A DNA stretch of 42,161 nucleotides from Bacillus luti (GTDB lineage Bacteria; Bacillota; Bacilli; Bacillales; Bacillaceae_G). Shown piece by piece: positions 24,694-33,815 of this stretch. The stretch is taken from the NCBI RefSeq assembly GCF_001884105.1, contig NZ_MACI01000070.1, positions 1 to 42,161 on the forward strand. The letters are read 5' to 3'. The position numbers and the translations under genes were made by a program. Numbering within the stretch: position 1 is the first letter of the stretch; the number at the start of each line of letters is the position of its first letter. The notes under the pieces are model-generated. The model was not told the DNA's origin. It searched no databases and saw only the letters and a program-made list of their open reading frames with translations.

Positions 24694-25527
24694 TTAGCTC
24701 CAATTACTTTTTATTTCTGCTACAACAACGTCTGGTTTATCCCAGTGCAACATGTGGGTAGTATCAGGGATTACCTTTACTACACCGTCTGTTTTCTCTT
24801 TAAAAATATTTACTGTCTTATCTCGATAATCCGTCCAAATTTGTGGGACTGTAGCTCGAAGTAATACAATATTAGCCGGCAGCTTCTCATATATATCTAT
24901 CGTTTCATCTTTATGCATACCTCTTATTATATTACTAGCTGTATTCCCCCTTGCATGCCACCATACTTTATTATCCATTTCGACCCCTAGGTCCTTTACA
25001 GCAACTTCTAACAATGAAGACCACCTAGTATAAGCTTCTTTTTCACTTTTGAAAAATTCGTCCCAATTATTAAAAACGTATTCATCAAAGTCCTTTTCAT
25101 AATAAGCAATTTCTTCTTTCAACGTTTCTTCTTTAAGCCTTTTTGTTTGATATCCACCATCAATAAGAATACTTCCTTGTACTTTTTCTGGATGATTTAA
25201 CAAATAAAATAACGCTACAAAACTTCCCCATGAATGTGATAGAAAATAGAAGTGTTCGATTCTCAATTCATTTATTATTTCATTTAACCAATTTGCTAAA
25301 TTGTGCATCTCATAATCTTCTGTTCTTTCAAAGGGCGGTGTTTTACCATGTCCAGGTGCATCAACGGAGATAAATCTATACTCTTCTTTTAATTCCTCAG
25401 CAATTTCTATAAAACTTAAACTCGTACTACCTAATCCATGTAAACAAAAGATAACGGGCTTGTCATTATTCCCCCATTCAGTAATATGTACATTTATTTT
25501 TTCGTTGTTAATATAGTAGCGTTTCAA
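24694..25527 (-). CDS. Alpha/beta hydrolase
   Basis: A typical small alpha/beta-hydrolase of about 277 residues. The oxyanion block is FCLHGLGSTS, the nucleophile elbow is LSHSWGSFV, with Ser at the first position of the usual GxSxG, and the catalytic His is in DTTHMLHWDKPD. The open frame extends to 25617, but that upstream part crosses a strong terminator (25616-25651). TTG 25527, nine bases after GGGGG, is the likely start and gives the expected N-terminus KRYYINNEKINVHITEWG. Members include lactonases, esterases and C-C hydrolases; the substrate is not visible. Confidence 0.82.
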   Translation of the reverse strand: MKRYYINNEKINVHITEWGNNDKPVIFCLHGLGSTSLSFIEIAEELKEEYRFISVDAPGHGKTPPFERTEDYEMHNLANWLNEIINELRIEHFYFLSHSWGSFVALFYLLNHPEKVQGSILIDGGYQTKRLKEETLKEEIAYYEKDFDEYVFNNWDEFFKSEKEAYTRWSSLLEVAVKDLGVEMDNKVWWHARGNTASNIIRGMHKDETIDIYEKLPANIVLLRATVPQIWTDYRDKTVNIFKEKTDGVVKVIPDTTHMLHWDKPDVVVAEIKSNWS

Positions 25528-25615
25528 AACAATTATCCCCCATATTTCGTTTTTTTGATTTATCACTTTACTTATTTCTATTATTTTTAAGTTTTTCCTA
25601 CATTCTTTCTTACAC

Positions 25616-25651
25616 AAAAAGCTGCTTTTCTTTTAAAGAAAAGCAGCTTTT
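25616..25651 (-). terminator. Strong palindromic terminator between methyltransferase and hydrolase
   Basis: A perfect inverted repeat, AAAGCTGCTTTTCTTT with AAAGAAAAGCAGCTTT, sits just past the stop of the methyltransferase at 25665. Confidence 0.85.
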
Positions 25652-25664
25652 ACACTAAAATATA

Positions 25665-26417
25665 TTATAATTTAACAGCGATAATCATAAATCTTTTTGA
25701 ATTCGTACGAATCCCTTTTTCAGAACTATTCGCGTCAATGAATTTTTGTAAAATAGTAAAATCCTTTTTCTCTTCTCCAAATCTAGGAATAATAGGCGTA
25801 TGTTTTAATAAGAAAATGAGATCTTCAGGAGTACTGTAATAATCAGTAACATCATATTCACGTACTTGCACGAGATCAAATCCTGCACTTATAAGTTCAT
25901 TCATATACTTTTCTTTTAAAGTGCCATCTCGTTCACCTAAGCATTGTCCTCTGCCAAATGCTTCTTTCAGGTTTAATTTATCATTCTCACTTACTTGTTG
26001 TGTTAAAAAAAAGGCACCCTTTTTCATTACTTTTGCTAACTCAGATGCCAGAAACGGGGCATGACAACTTGAAGCAATATCAAAATGTGCATGTGGAAAT
26101 GTTAAAGCTTCAGAACCCATTTGAAGAAACTCAACATTTTGTACATCTGATTTTTTCAAGTTGGAATGTGCCGTTTCAATCATGCCCTTAGAATTATCTA
26201 TTCCAATTAACAACTTAGCTGAAGATGCTATGTTAAGAACATTTTCTCCACCACCAGTACCAACATCAAGTAACATGTCTGTTGGTTTGCATCTCTTTTT
26301 CACTTCTCCATAAAAATCCCAAGTTTCTCCAACTATTTCACATTTTAATTTACTAAAATCCCACCCGTTTAATCGTCCTACTTTGTCATAAAAGTTTTTA
26401 TATTCTAATTCATTCAC
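25665..26417 (-). CDS. Class I SAM-dependent methyltransferase
   Basis: A 250-residue methyltransferase. Motif I is LLDVGTGGGENVLNIA (about residues 49-64), motif II LLIGIDNSKGMIETA, motif IV HFDIASSCHAPFL, and LAKVMKKGAFFLTQQV follows. The C-terminal half (YYSTPEDLIFLLKHTPIIP) is found in methyltransferases related to ubiquinone/menaquinone-like or rRNA enzymes, but no target is certain. The start is GTG after an AAGGGG/ATAAGG region. It is a single gene with a strong terminator. Confidence 0.85.
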   Translation of the reverse strand: MNELEYKNFYDKVGRLNGWDFSKLKCEIVGETWDFYGEVKKRCKPTDMLLDVGTGGGENVLNIASSAKLLIGIDNSKGMIETAHSNLKKSDVQNVEFLQMGSEALTFPHAHFDIASSCHAPFLASELAKVMKKGAFFLTQQVSENDKLNLKEAFGRGQCLGERDGTLKEKYMNELISAGFDLVQVREYDVTDYYSTPEDLIFLLKHTPIIPRFGEEKKDFTILQKFIDANSSEKGIRTNSKRFMIIAVKL

Positions 26418-26557
26418 CTTATAACTTCCCCTTTGTAAAAATAAATTAAATATGTATAATAACCTGCAACACTGTTTAATTATATATTATAAAATAAAAA
26501 TTATTAAAACAACATTTCACTTCGTACTACATTAAGTTTACATAACAATTTTATAGT

Positions 26558-26890
26558 TTACCTTTTATCTATATGTTCTAAATGTCCTCTTCCCCAACTA
26601 CACATACTATCCAAAACAGTACTGACTGTTTTTCCATGCTCAGTTAAGCTATATTCTACTTTAGGTGGTATTTCTTGATAAATTTCGCGTTTTATTAGTT
26701 GATCTTGCTCTAATTCACGTAATTGCTTTGCTAAGGTCCCTTGAGATATATCTGGTATTAATCGCTTTAATTCACCAAAACGTTTCGTTCCATCTGTTAG
26801 CAAAATAAACAAAATGAGCGGCTTCCATTTCCCGCCGATTATTTGTAATGTCGCTATTACCCCTTTTAACTTCGGTTCTTTTAAATCCAT
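26558..26890 (-). CDS. HxlR-family transcriptional regulator
   Basis: A 110-residue winged-helix protein: [49 protein letters not shown], the core of the HxlR family, which in Bacilli senses formaldehyde, quinones or diamide through conserved Cys residues. Here the only Cys is near the C-terminus (SMCSWGRGH), unlike YodB with its N-terminal Cys6. The annotated open frame starts earlier, but ATG 26890 has GGAGAGGTGAG in front and is the real start. It is divergent from the SDR gene at 27086, and three GTAC-containing sites lie between them, so it probably regulates that gene. Confidence 0.9.
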   Translation of the reverse strand: MDLKEPKLKGVIATLQIIGGKWKPLILFILLTDGTKRFGELKRLIPDISQGTLAKQLRELEQDQLIKREIYQEIPPKVEYSLTEHGKTVSTVLDSMCSWGRGHLEHIDKR

Positions 26891-26966
26891 TTTTCTCACC
26901 TCTCCTAAGATATCATAAACCATATTTAGCAATTTTTCCTATTACTTATCTGCATAAATAGCGATT

Positions 26967-27006
26967 AGTACGAAATTTACGACTATGTACATTTAAAGTG
27001 CGTACT
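26967..27006. promoter_or_regulatory. GTAC repeats, candidate HxlR operator
   Basis: AGTACG (26967-26972) and CGTACT (27001-27006) form an inverted repeat with a palindromic TGTACA at 26986-26991 between them. All three are in the divergent intergenic region of the HxlR and SDR genes, where operators of HxlR-family regulators are usually found. Function is inferred from position only. Confidence 0.45.
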
Positions 27007-27085
27007 TTTCAATACTCTTATTTTAAAGAATAATAAAAGCAACACAGATTTATTTTTAATTTTATATTAAGGGAGAGGCTTAATC

Positions 27086-27802
27086 ATGTCTTTTACTTCA
27101 TTAAAAGATAAACAAATTGTTATCATTGGCGGGAGTTCTGGTATTGGATTAGCAACAGCAACAGAAGCAATTAAACAAGGCACACATGTTATTATTGCAG
27201 GGCGTTCGGAAGAAAAATTAAAGGTTGCTAAAAAATTAATAAATAGCAATCATCTCCAAACTTACGTATTGGATAATCAAAATAAAGAGCAATTACAAAA
27301 TTTTTTCGAGAAAATCGGGAATTTTGATCATTTATTTACACCAGGGGCCTCTTACACACTTGGACCAATAACTGCTACTGATGATATTGCTGAAAGTAGC
27401 TTTATCGGAAAATTCTGGCCACAATATTACGCCGTAAAATATGCAATTCCTTTTCTTTCAAACTCTGGATCTATCGTGTTAATGTCCGGTGCCTTTAGTC
27501 AAAGACCACTTAAGGGTGCGCCTGCTTATGGAGCTTGCAATGGTGCTATTGAAAGTTTAGGGAAAGCTTTAGCTGTTGAATTAGCTCCTATAAGAGTTAA
27601 TGTTGTTTCTCCTGGAACGATACAAAGAGAGAATGAACAAAAAGAAAATAGACTAGCTGCTTATGAATCTTATAAATCTCTTTCTCTTGTAAAAAGGCCT
27701 GGCCATAATAATGAAATTGCACATACTGTTCTATATTTAATGCAAAATAGTTTTACTACGGGTAATGTATTATTTCCAGATGGGGGATACACATATCATT
27801 AA
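27086..27802 (+). CDS. Short-chain dehydrogenase-like protein, YxxxN variant
   Basis: An SDR of 238 residues with Rossmann motif GGSSGIG (15-21), NAG-like region TPGASY, catalytic Ser134 in VLMSGAFS and PGT end of the cofactor site. The usual YxxxK reads Tyr148-G-A-C-Asn152, so the catalytic Lys is replaced by Asn. The same YxxxN pattern occurs in a branch of SDRs with NGAIESLGKALAVELAPIRVNVVSPG, so it is probably an inherited subfamily trait. The gene lies divergently from an HxlR regulator. The start follows GGGAGAGG. Reduction of a reactive carbonyl or quinone is plausible but unproven. Confidence 0.85.
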   Translation: MSFTSLKDKQIVIIGGSSGIGLATATEAIKQGTHVIIAGRSEEKLKVAKKLINSNHLQTYVLDNQNKEQLQNFFEKIGNFDHLFTPGASYTLGPITATDDIAESSFIGKFWPQYYAVKYAIPFLSNSGSIVLMSGAFSQRPLKGAPAYGACNGAIESLGKALAVELAPIRVNVVSPGTIQRENEQKENRLAAYESYKSLSLVKRPGHNNEIAHTVLYLMQNSFTTGNVLFPDGGYTYH

Positions 27803-27812
27803 ATTATTTAAG

Positions 27813-27842
27813 ACAAAAGCCCCTTATTACGGTGGCTTTTGT
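27813..27842 (+). terminator. Terminator of the SDR gene
   Basis: ACAAAAGCC (27813-27821) pairs with GGCTTTTGT (27834-27842) around a 12-base loop. Confidence 0.75.
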
Positions 27843-27911
27843 TGCTAATTTAAACATTGCTGAAATTTCCAAAAAGATAGTTGCATTTCTTTATTACCAA
27901 CAGGTTGGTTT

Positions 27912-29357
27912 TTAGAGGCGTCTTATGCCTATAAAGATTGATAATAATCCGTTCACAGCTAATAAAATTACTATAATACTTGTAAGTAAACCTACATCTG
28001 CCGCAAATATTTTTATCGTACGCCATGGTGAGCTTGTACAATAAGTAAGAAGTGGGATGAAAATAATAGATAATAGTAGGAATAGATTCCCTACGAATAA
28101 CCAAGTTAGTTTTTTTACAGTTTTCTTATGTTTATATTTTTTAATTAACATAATTGATGAAATGAAAAGCGCGAGTATAACTGTAGACATAACAATTTGT
28201 GTAAATGGTATGCTTTTATGGGGATCAACCGGTTCTTCTTCATTCAAAATACTAATGATCCCCTTTTTTAATACTGAAAGTGCTGGTTCTTCTAATACAT
28301 GATTTTTATTCGTTAAAATCACACCACCCCAGCCACTTTTATTTAAAGTAAATATTTCTGTACGAGCATCGGGCGTTGATCCTGAATGCCAAATCATCGT
28401 TTCGCTCTCATTTATACTTGTTGTTCTTAATCCAAAACCATAGCTTTTTTCTGAATTTATGTTATAAAGTGGTGATAGATACAGAGCGATGTTTTCTTTC
28501 TTTAAAAATTGAGTATCTTTTTGGCGATTCAAAAACATAATAAATTGAATCATATCTTCCAAATTCGCGGTAATATAACCATACGGTGCCCCGGCATTAT
28601 CATAGGACACTACACTTTTTCTTGGTATACCAAACCACGACTGATAACCTGTTAAATAGCCTTTTTCATATGCAGTTTCTTTACTTGCTGCCGCACCATT
28701 CATATTTAATAGCTGAAAAACATATTTTTCCATATATGAGGAATATGTATCTTTTGTAACTTCCTCAATAAGTGCACCTAAAACAATATAATTCGCATTA
28801 CTATATTGATATTTTTCTCCTGGTAGAGCAATTAATTTTACATTTGAAAGTCTCATTACATTTTCTTTTAATGCTGTAGAACTTTTGGATTGCTTATCTG
28901 ATATTAATAAGCCTTCATATGTGTTTATTCCGCTTGTATGAGTTAGTAGGTGTTGGATTGTTATAGATGAGGATATTTGAGAATCTTTTAGTTTAAACCA
29001 AGGAAGATGTTGTTGAACTGAATCCTCTAATTTTATCTTTTTGTCTTCTATTAATTTCACTATAGCTAAAGCTGTTAAAGATTTACTTATTGAGCCGATT
29101 GCAAATGGTGTTTTGCTAGTTATTTTTTTTTCAGATTCCCCAGTAATCCCCCACGTTTTAGTGAAGAATACATCTTTATTATGTACAATTGCAACAGCAG
29201 CTCCTGGAATATTCTGTTCCTTTATAAATTTTTCAATATACTTATCTAAAGTAGCTTTAATCTCTTGCTGAGCATATGCTTTTGGATGATTAATACATAA
29301 TACTATTACATTACAAAGAATACATATTTGAAATAGTTTATAGATATTTTTCTTCAT
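27912..29357 (-). CDS. Membrane-bound serine hydrolase (class C beta-lactamase/PBP4* type)
   Basis: Signal-like N-terminus (residues 7-25) followed by a beta-lactamase class C / D,D-peptidase-like domain with all three active-site motifs: SISK at 89-92, YSN at 185-187 and HSG at 324-326. Residues about 385-481 form a C-terminal membrane part with three or four hydrophobic helices. The catalytic domain therefore lies outside the cell, held at the membrane. Such proteins act on peptidoglycan peptides, D-amino acid peptides or lipid-linked substrates. The ATG overlaps the stop of the HAAS-like gene (TAATG), so translation is coupled to PadR control upstream. The C-terminal membrane domain is unusual for this family. 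Confidence 0.88.
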   Translation of the reverse strand: MKKNIYKLFQICILCNVIVLCINHPKAYAQQEIKATLDKYIEKFIKEQNIPGAAVAIVHNKDVFFTKTWGITGESEKKITSKTPFAIGSISKSLTALAIVKLIEDKKIKLEDSVQQHLPWFKLKDSQISSSITIQHLLTHTSGINTYEGLLISDKQSKSSTALKENVMRLSNVKLIALPGEKYQYSNANYIVLGALIEEVTKDTYSSYMEKYVFQLLNMNGAAASKETAYEKGYLTGYQSWFGIPRKSVVSYDNAGAPYGYITANLEDMIQFIMFLNRQKDTQFLKKENIALYLSPLYNINSEKSYGFGLRTTSINESETMIWHSGSTPDARTEIFTLNKSGWGGVILTNKNHVLEEPALSVLKKGIISILNEEEPVDPHKSIPFTQIVMSTVILALFISSIMLIKKYKHKKTVKKLTWLFVGNLFLLLSIIFIPLLTYCTSSPWRTIKIFAADVGLLTSIIVILLAVNGLLSIFIGIRRL

Positions 29358-29869
29358 TATACTTTAGATAGCTTTCTTTTTTTATAACTTACTAAGCTAA
29401 TAAACACTACTACAGAGAGCATAAAACTAATCATTATTAATAAAACGTTCCACCATTGATTCTCTGATATGCGATATAAAATATTATAATTAAATGTATT
29501 TTTGCTATTAGTTGAATTAAATGATTCAGTTAAAAATATTGAAAATGTAGTTTGCGAGATGAGGTAAGTAATAAATGCGATGAATATGCCACGTAAGATA
29601 AATGTGTTGAATTTTCCTTTTTCATTTTGAAGTTGTTTCATTTTAACTTGTAAATCAATTTCATTTATCTCTATAAAATCTTTAACAAATAATTGAGGGG
29701 TACCTAAATCATCTATACTGTCTTCACCATGTTCACGACACTCTTGAATATGTTCTAATATTTGTCGCTTAATATTTTCCCTTTCTTCTAAACTAATATC
29801 GTATTGCTTTAATTCCTTAAGTACGTCTCTTAAAAATTGCTTTTCTTTACCTATCAATCTATTCCTCAT
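29357..29869 (-). CDS. HAAS/DUF1700-like membrane protein
   Basis: About 170 residues. The N-terminal half is the HAAS-type segment: KEKQFLRDVLKELKQYDISLEERENIKRQILEHIQECREHGEDSIDDLGTPQLFVKDF, helical and ending in the characteristic LG.P..f...f pattern. It is followed by two membrane helices (about 90-110 and 140-162). The start is ATG 29869, overlapping the stop of padR as ATGA. Proteins of this type are often paired with PadR regulators and probably transmit a membrane signal. The role is unproven. Confidence 0.75.
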   Translation of the reverse strand: MRNRLIGKEKQFLRDVLKELKQYDISLEERENIKRQILEHIQECREHGEDSIDDLGTPQLFVKDFIEINEIDLQVKMKQLQNEKGKFNTFILRGIFIAFITYLISQTTFSIFLTESFNSTNSKNTFNYNILYRISENQWWNVLLIMISFMLSVVVFISLVSYKKRKLSKV

Positions 29870-30207
29870 TTCAGAAGGTCTCCTTTCAAACCGCTTTTTA
29901 ATAATGTTTGAATGTCCGATTGCAATTCTAACCACTCATTAATTTTCTTCTCAAGACGTATTTGCCCATTTTCATTAATTTCATAATAAATCCTCACTTT
30001 ACCACTGTCTGTTACCTCTTGATAAGTATTAACCCACTCTTGATTTTTCAACTTAGTTAAAATAGGGTAAATACTTCCTACTCCTTTCAATTTTAAATTG
30101 TTTATTTCAAGTTCTTTCATAATCTCATAACCATAACTTTTCTTTTTCGACAAAATAGATAATACACACATTTCTAAATGACCTTTAATTAAACTTGTTC
30201 TATCCAT
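29866..30207 (-). CDS. PadR-family transcriptional regulator
   Basis: A 113-residue winged-helix protein with the PadR core: GHLEMCVLSILSKKKSYGYEIMKELE, VGSIYPILTKLKNQEWVNTYQE and YYEINENGQIRLEKKINEW. It is the first gene of a three-gene overlapping operon with the HAAS-like protein and the serine hydrolase. The ribosome binding site is weak (no AGGAGG within 15 bases of ATG), so expression may be low. It likely represses its own operon, as PadR proteins commonly do. Confidence 0.9.
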   Translation of the reverse strand: MDRTSLIKGHLEMCVLSILSKKKSYGYEIMKELEINNLKLKGVGSIYPILTKLKNQEWVNTYQEVTDSGKVRIYYEINENGQIRLEKKINEWLELQSDIQTLLKSGLKGDLLK

Positions 30208-30405
30208 AGGATAAATTTAACAGAAAGATTAATAAACAAAACATATCACTTACGAACCGTTTTCACCCTTAATTTTCGATTTTATAATATAATAATTACA
30301 CAACATATTAATCGTTTATCCCTTTTAGTATTTATTTCACCTTCCTTAACCTTAATGCTTCTTTCCTTAGTGAAAAATATTGTGTGCAGGACATAAAAAT
30401 AAATA

Positions 30406-30452
30406 GATCAAACTTCCTAACTTTCCCATTAAGAAGTTGGATCTTTTTTATT
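30406..30452. terminator. Terminator in the 30208-30565 gap
   Basis: GATCAAACTTCCTAA pairs with TTAAGAAGTTGGATC around an eight-base loop. On the plus strand it is followed by TTTTTTATTA, on the minus strand by a weaker TATTTATTTTTAT. On the minus strand it ends the UvrA-like gene. The rest of this 358-base gap shows no ORF or other structure I can support; the part near 30207 presumably holds the padR promoter. Confidence 0.65.
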
Positions 30453-30565
30453 ACTTTGGAATAATTATACTTCGTTAATACAAATCTTATTAAGAAATTA
30501 AGTTTTATATAAGCTGTGTTAATTACGTTAGTTATTTTGATAACACATACATAAACTAATAAAAT

Positions 30566-33500
30566 TTACTGATTACTTTCAAGACATTCATAAACCGCCA
30601 TCATATCTCGTTTATCCAATTCGCGAATGCGACTGAAAATTGGTATTTGCGAAACAGCTTCTGTTAATAAGCTTTCATCCACAACATCAGTAACTTTTCC
30701 AGTTAACCAAGTTTGTACATCCACGCCCTCAACAACTTCTTTTAGCCCTTCGTCATTAATACCACTTGCATTACAAGTTACACATGGAATTGTTAATTTA
30801 AACACGCCGTCATGTAGATTATCTTCTGTTATAACTTTCTTTCCTTTACAAAATGGACATGGATTACTTTTTCTAATTTTATTAATTTGAGTAACTAACT
30901 TTTTGTATCCAAACGCTTCGTATACATACGTAAGTTTTTTATATTTACCATTTGTGAAGTACTTATCTATAATAGTTTCTCTCGTTTCATAAACATTATG
31001 GAAATCACAAACAGTTACTTGATTATTAACACTAATGGATTCGATATTTCCTTTTATTTCATCCCAGAATGGTAAGACATTTTGCAACACCATTTCATAG
31101 TTTGAAAAGCTTGCCTGTTCTAATTCAAACATTTTTAGTGCAACTTGTTCTTTTCTTGGCAATAAAGAAACATCTTCTGTCAATCTCATATCGCCACCAA
31201 CAATAGATTTTAATTTATGAAGTGCAGGTAAATCATCGACTATTTTCAACACTTCATCAACTGGTTGATTGATAATTTCACGAATATCAAAGTTATCAAA
31301 TTTAAGCGGTTTATGATGATTTAAAACTGTCCCCTCACAAATTGGACATACAATCATTTCTTTAGATTCTTTAATTTCTTCTTTAATGGCTGCTTTTGAA
31401 ATAACAATATATCCACCAATAATCGTATTAAATCCTACCCATGTTCTACGTGTCTTTCCTTTTTTATCATAAAATGATTTTTCAAAATAACCATACCAAA
31501 ACGTATGCTTTTCTTCTTCTGACATATCATTATAGCTCTTTGACAAATCGTGACCAAGCTCATTTTTAATTTCTTCAAATAGAAATTCTATTTTTTCATA
31601 TTGATAAAATTTTAATACTTTCATGATTTCTGGATCGAATAGACCGTCCCAAAATGGAACGTTTTTATTTTGGATTGTAATATCTTTATCGAAAACTTCA
31701 ATTTGAAGACGTCCAGAACAAGATGGACAATGATTGTCCTGTGAAAAGAAATCAAAACTTCTCGTATCTTTATTAGTTGGATGAGCAGCTACAATATGAT
31801 TAATTAATCCACCGATCTCATATAAAAAACTATATTGACTATATAAATGCCTTTCAAGATCAATAGCAACAACCGGTGCAATTGTATCCGATTCATATTC
31901 ACCATAAATTAAACGGGCCATTGATGATAAACTTTTTAAAATACCACCCTTATAAATATTTTCGGCATTTTTAAAATAGTTAATATGATTTTTTTCTAAA
32001 TAGTGAACTCCTTGTTTCTGCTTAAGCATGGAAGAAATATGTATTTTCTCTGTGCTATTCATAATACTTTTTTGACGATAGTAATTCTCATGACTGACAA
32101 CATCCATATGCTCTACAGATTCATTCTGCCTTTTCCCAAAATCAACAATATAATCAGAGCTTTCTAACATGTAACTGTTATGCTCAATCATAATGATAGA
32201 AACTGATTCATCTTGCAAAATCCCTCTAATACTATCTATAAATTGATTTAAAATATTTTGTGATAAACCTTTTGAAGGCTCATCAAAAATAAATAATGTA
32301 TGTGGATTTCTTGTTTTTGCAAATAACTCAGAAACTAAATGAACACATTGAAACTCACCTGTTGATAATGTTTGTGTTTTTCGTTCTAATGTTAAATAAC
32401 CCAGCCCTAATTTGATTAGTAGGCTCAAGCGTTTATATGCAATATCTTCATTTGGAATTTCATCAATAATATCCTCAATCGAACGCTCAAAAATATCATC
32501 GATTTCTTCACTATACTTTGTCAGTTTCTTTTTAATATCAAGGAAAGTAGCAACAGTTGATCGACTTGTAATCGATTGGTTTCGATCTTGTCCAACCATA
32601 ACTAGTTTATCTTTTGGATAACGTTTCAAAAAGTCTTGCGCTACACATTCATTGACAAGTGTAGATTTTCCACATCCTGATTCACCAGTAACCGTAACAA
32701 GTCTATTTTTAGGAATTTGAAACTCAGCCATTTGGATATTACGACAATACAAATCATGGAATATATAATAGTCTGTTGGCATTTCTTTATTTCTTTCCCA
32801 CAATATTGGTTTTGGTCTTGGTGATTCTTTCACAATTTTTCCGCCATATTTTCCGCTACCAGGTCCGAAGAACAATTGCTCATCAGTTGTATCTAGTACT
32901 GTATCTGAATGATCAATAAGCCAAATTTGATTTTTACACCCTAAGTGTTTAATTTCTTCTAATATTTGTAGTAATGTTTCATGATCAAGTCCAACTGAAA
33001 TCTCATCAATAATAATTACAGCATTTTCACTTACCGCCATAAATTCAGCCAAGTAAAGCCTTGTTAACTCTCCACCTGACAACGTACCCATAATTCTATT
33101 TAACGTTAAATAACCGATATTCATATTCATAATATTTTGCAGTATATGTTGTTTTGCTTCACTAATATTTAATTCTGCCGCTAATAAAAGAATAGATTCA
33201 ACACTTAATTCATTAATATTTGAAATTGTATGTGGTTTAGCAAATAAATCTATCGTATGTTGTTCGATTTCTTCACTATAACGTTTCCCCTTACATTTTT
33301 TACATTCAATATTTTTCGTAGTGCCACGTCCTTTACAACCAGTACACCAACCTAATTGATTATTAAATGAAAAGACCTCAGGAGAAAGGTTGAATTCTTC
33401 AGCAAGTTTTTCACGAACCTCTGTAAAAACACCAGTATGAGTACCAATTGTTGAACGCGGATTAGATGAAATCGATGATTTTCCTAGAAAAAGTACTAAT

Positions 33501-33736
33501 GGCATTTCTTCCATCTTAATAGCACTAAAATTCGTTTCCATAATATTAGGAAATAAATATTGATATTCAGCTTTTGGTAATAAAGAAACTAAACGTTTTT
33601 TTGATTCTTCACCAATCGTTTGGCAAAATGTAGTTTTACCAGATCCAGACAAACCCGCAATTCCCAACGATTTATTTACCGATATTTCTGCATCCAATTT
33701 ATTAATATTATTCGCAATTAATTGATTTACTTTCAT
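30566..33736 (-). CDS. UvrA-like ABC ATPase with degenerate C-terminal modules
   Basis: A 1056-residue protein related to UvrA (DNA damage recognition) and to UvrA-like resistance proteins, without membrane segments. Module 1 (1-330) has Walker A GLSGSGKTT near 28-36, a zinc site Cys131/134/145/148 (CTGCKGRG...CKKCKGKRY), signature LSGGE at 219-223 and Walker B IIIDE near 241. Module 2 (331-540) has GESGCGKST at 351-359, signature LSTGE at 457-461 and FIFDEPSKG. Residues 541-1056 have no Walker A but show CxxC pairs at 670/673, 797/800, 960/963 and 985/988. The stretch around 848-893 (GGDMRLTEDVSLLPRKEQ) resembles module 1's LTLNRIMGTLSGGE region with the signature lost. ATG follows GAGGT. 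It lies 79 bases after an SRPBCC gene. Confidence 0.85.
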   Translation of the reverse strand: MKVNQLIANNINKLDAEISVNKSLGIAGLSGSGKTTFCQTIGEESKKRLVSLLPKAEYQYLFPNIMETNFSAIKMEEMPLVLFLGKSSISSNPRSTIGTHTGVFTEVREKLAEEFNLSPEVFSFNNQLGWCTGCKGRGTTKNIECKKCKGKRYSEEIEQHTIDLFAKPHTISNINELSVESILLLAAELNISEAKQHILQNIMNMNIGYLTLNRIMGTLSGGELTRLYLAEFMAVSENAVIIIDEISVGLDHETLLQILEEIKHLGCKNQIWLIDHSDTVLDTTDEQLFFGPGSGKYGGKIVKESPRPKPILWERNKEMPTDYYIFHDLYCRNIQMAEFQIPKNRLVTVTGESGCGKSTLVNECVAQDFLKRYPKDKLVMVGQDRNQSITSRSTVATFLDIKKKLTKYSEEIDDIFERSIEDIIDEIPNEDIAYKRLSLLIKLGLGYLTLERKTQTLSTGEFQCVHLVSELFAKTRNPHTLFIFDEPSKGLSQNILNQFIDSIRGILQDESVSIIMIEHNSYMLESSDYIVDFGKRQNESVEHMDVVSHENYYRQKSIMNSTEKIHISSMLKQKQGVHYLEKNHINYFKNAENIYKGGILKSLSSMARLIYGEYESDTIAPVVAIDLERHLYSQYSFLYEIGGLINHIVAAHPTNKDTRSFDFFSQDNHCPSCSGRLQIEVFDKDITIQNKNVPFWDGLFDPEIMKVLKFYQYEKIEFLFEEIKNELGHDLSKSYNDMSEEEKHTFWYGYFEKSFYDKKGKTRRTWVGFNTIIGGYIVISKAAIKEEIKESKEMIVCPICEGTVLNHHKPLKFDNFDIREIINQPVDEVLKIVDDLPALHKLKSIVGGDMRLTEDVSLLPRKEQVALKMFELEQASFSNYEMVLQNVLPFWDEIKGNIESISVNNQVTVCDFHNVYETRETIIDKYFTNGKYKKLTYVYEAFGYKKLVTQINKIRKSNPCPFCKGKKVITEDNLHDGVFKLTIPCVTCNASGINDEGLKEVVEGVDVQTWLTGKVTDVVDESLLTEAVSQIPIFSRIRELDKRDMMAVYECLESNQ

Positions 33737-33815
33737 ATTAACCTCTATTCTTATAGTTGTTGAAAAACATTTTTATAGGATAATAATTACATAATAAATA
33801 TAGATTATATAATAT

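Noticed and set aside
25528-25617. Upstream extension of the alpha/beta hydrolase frame
   Set aside because: It crosses a strong terminator and lacks a ribosome binding site; TTG 25527 follows GGGGG at correct spacing.
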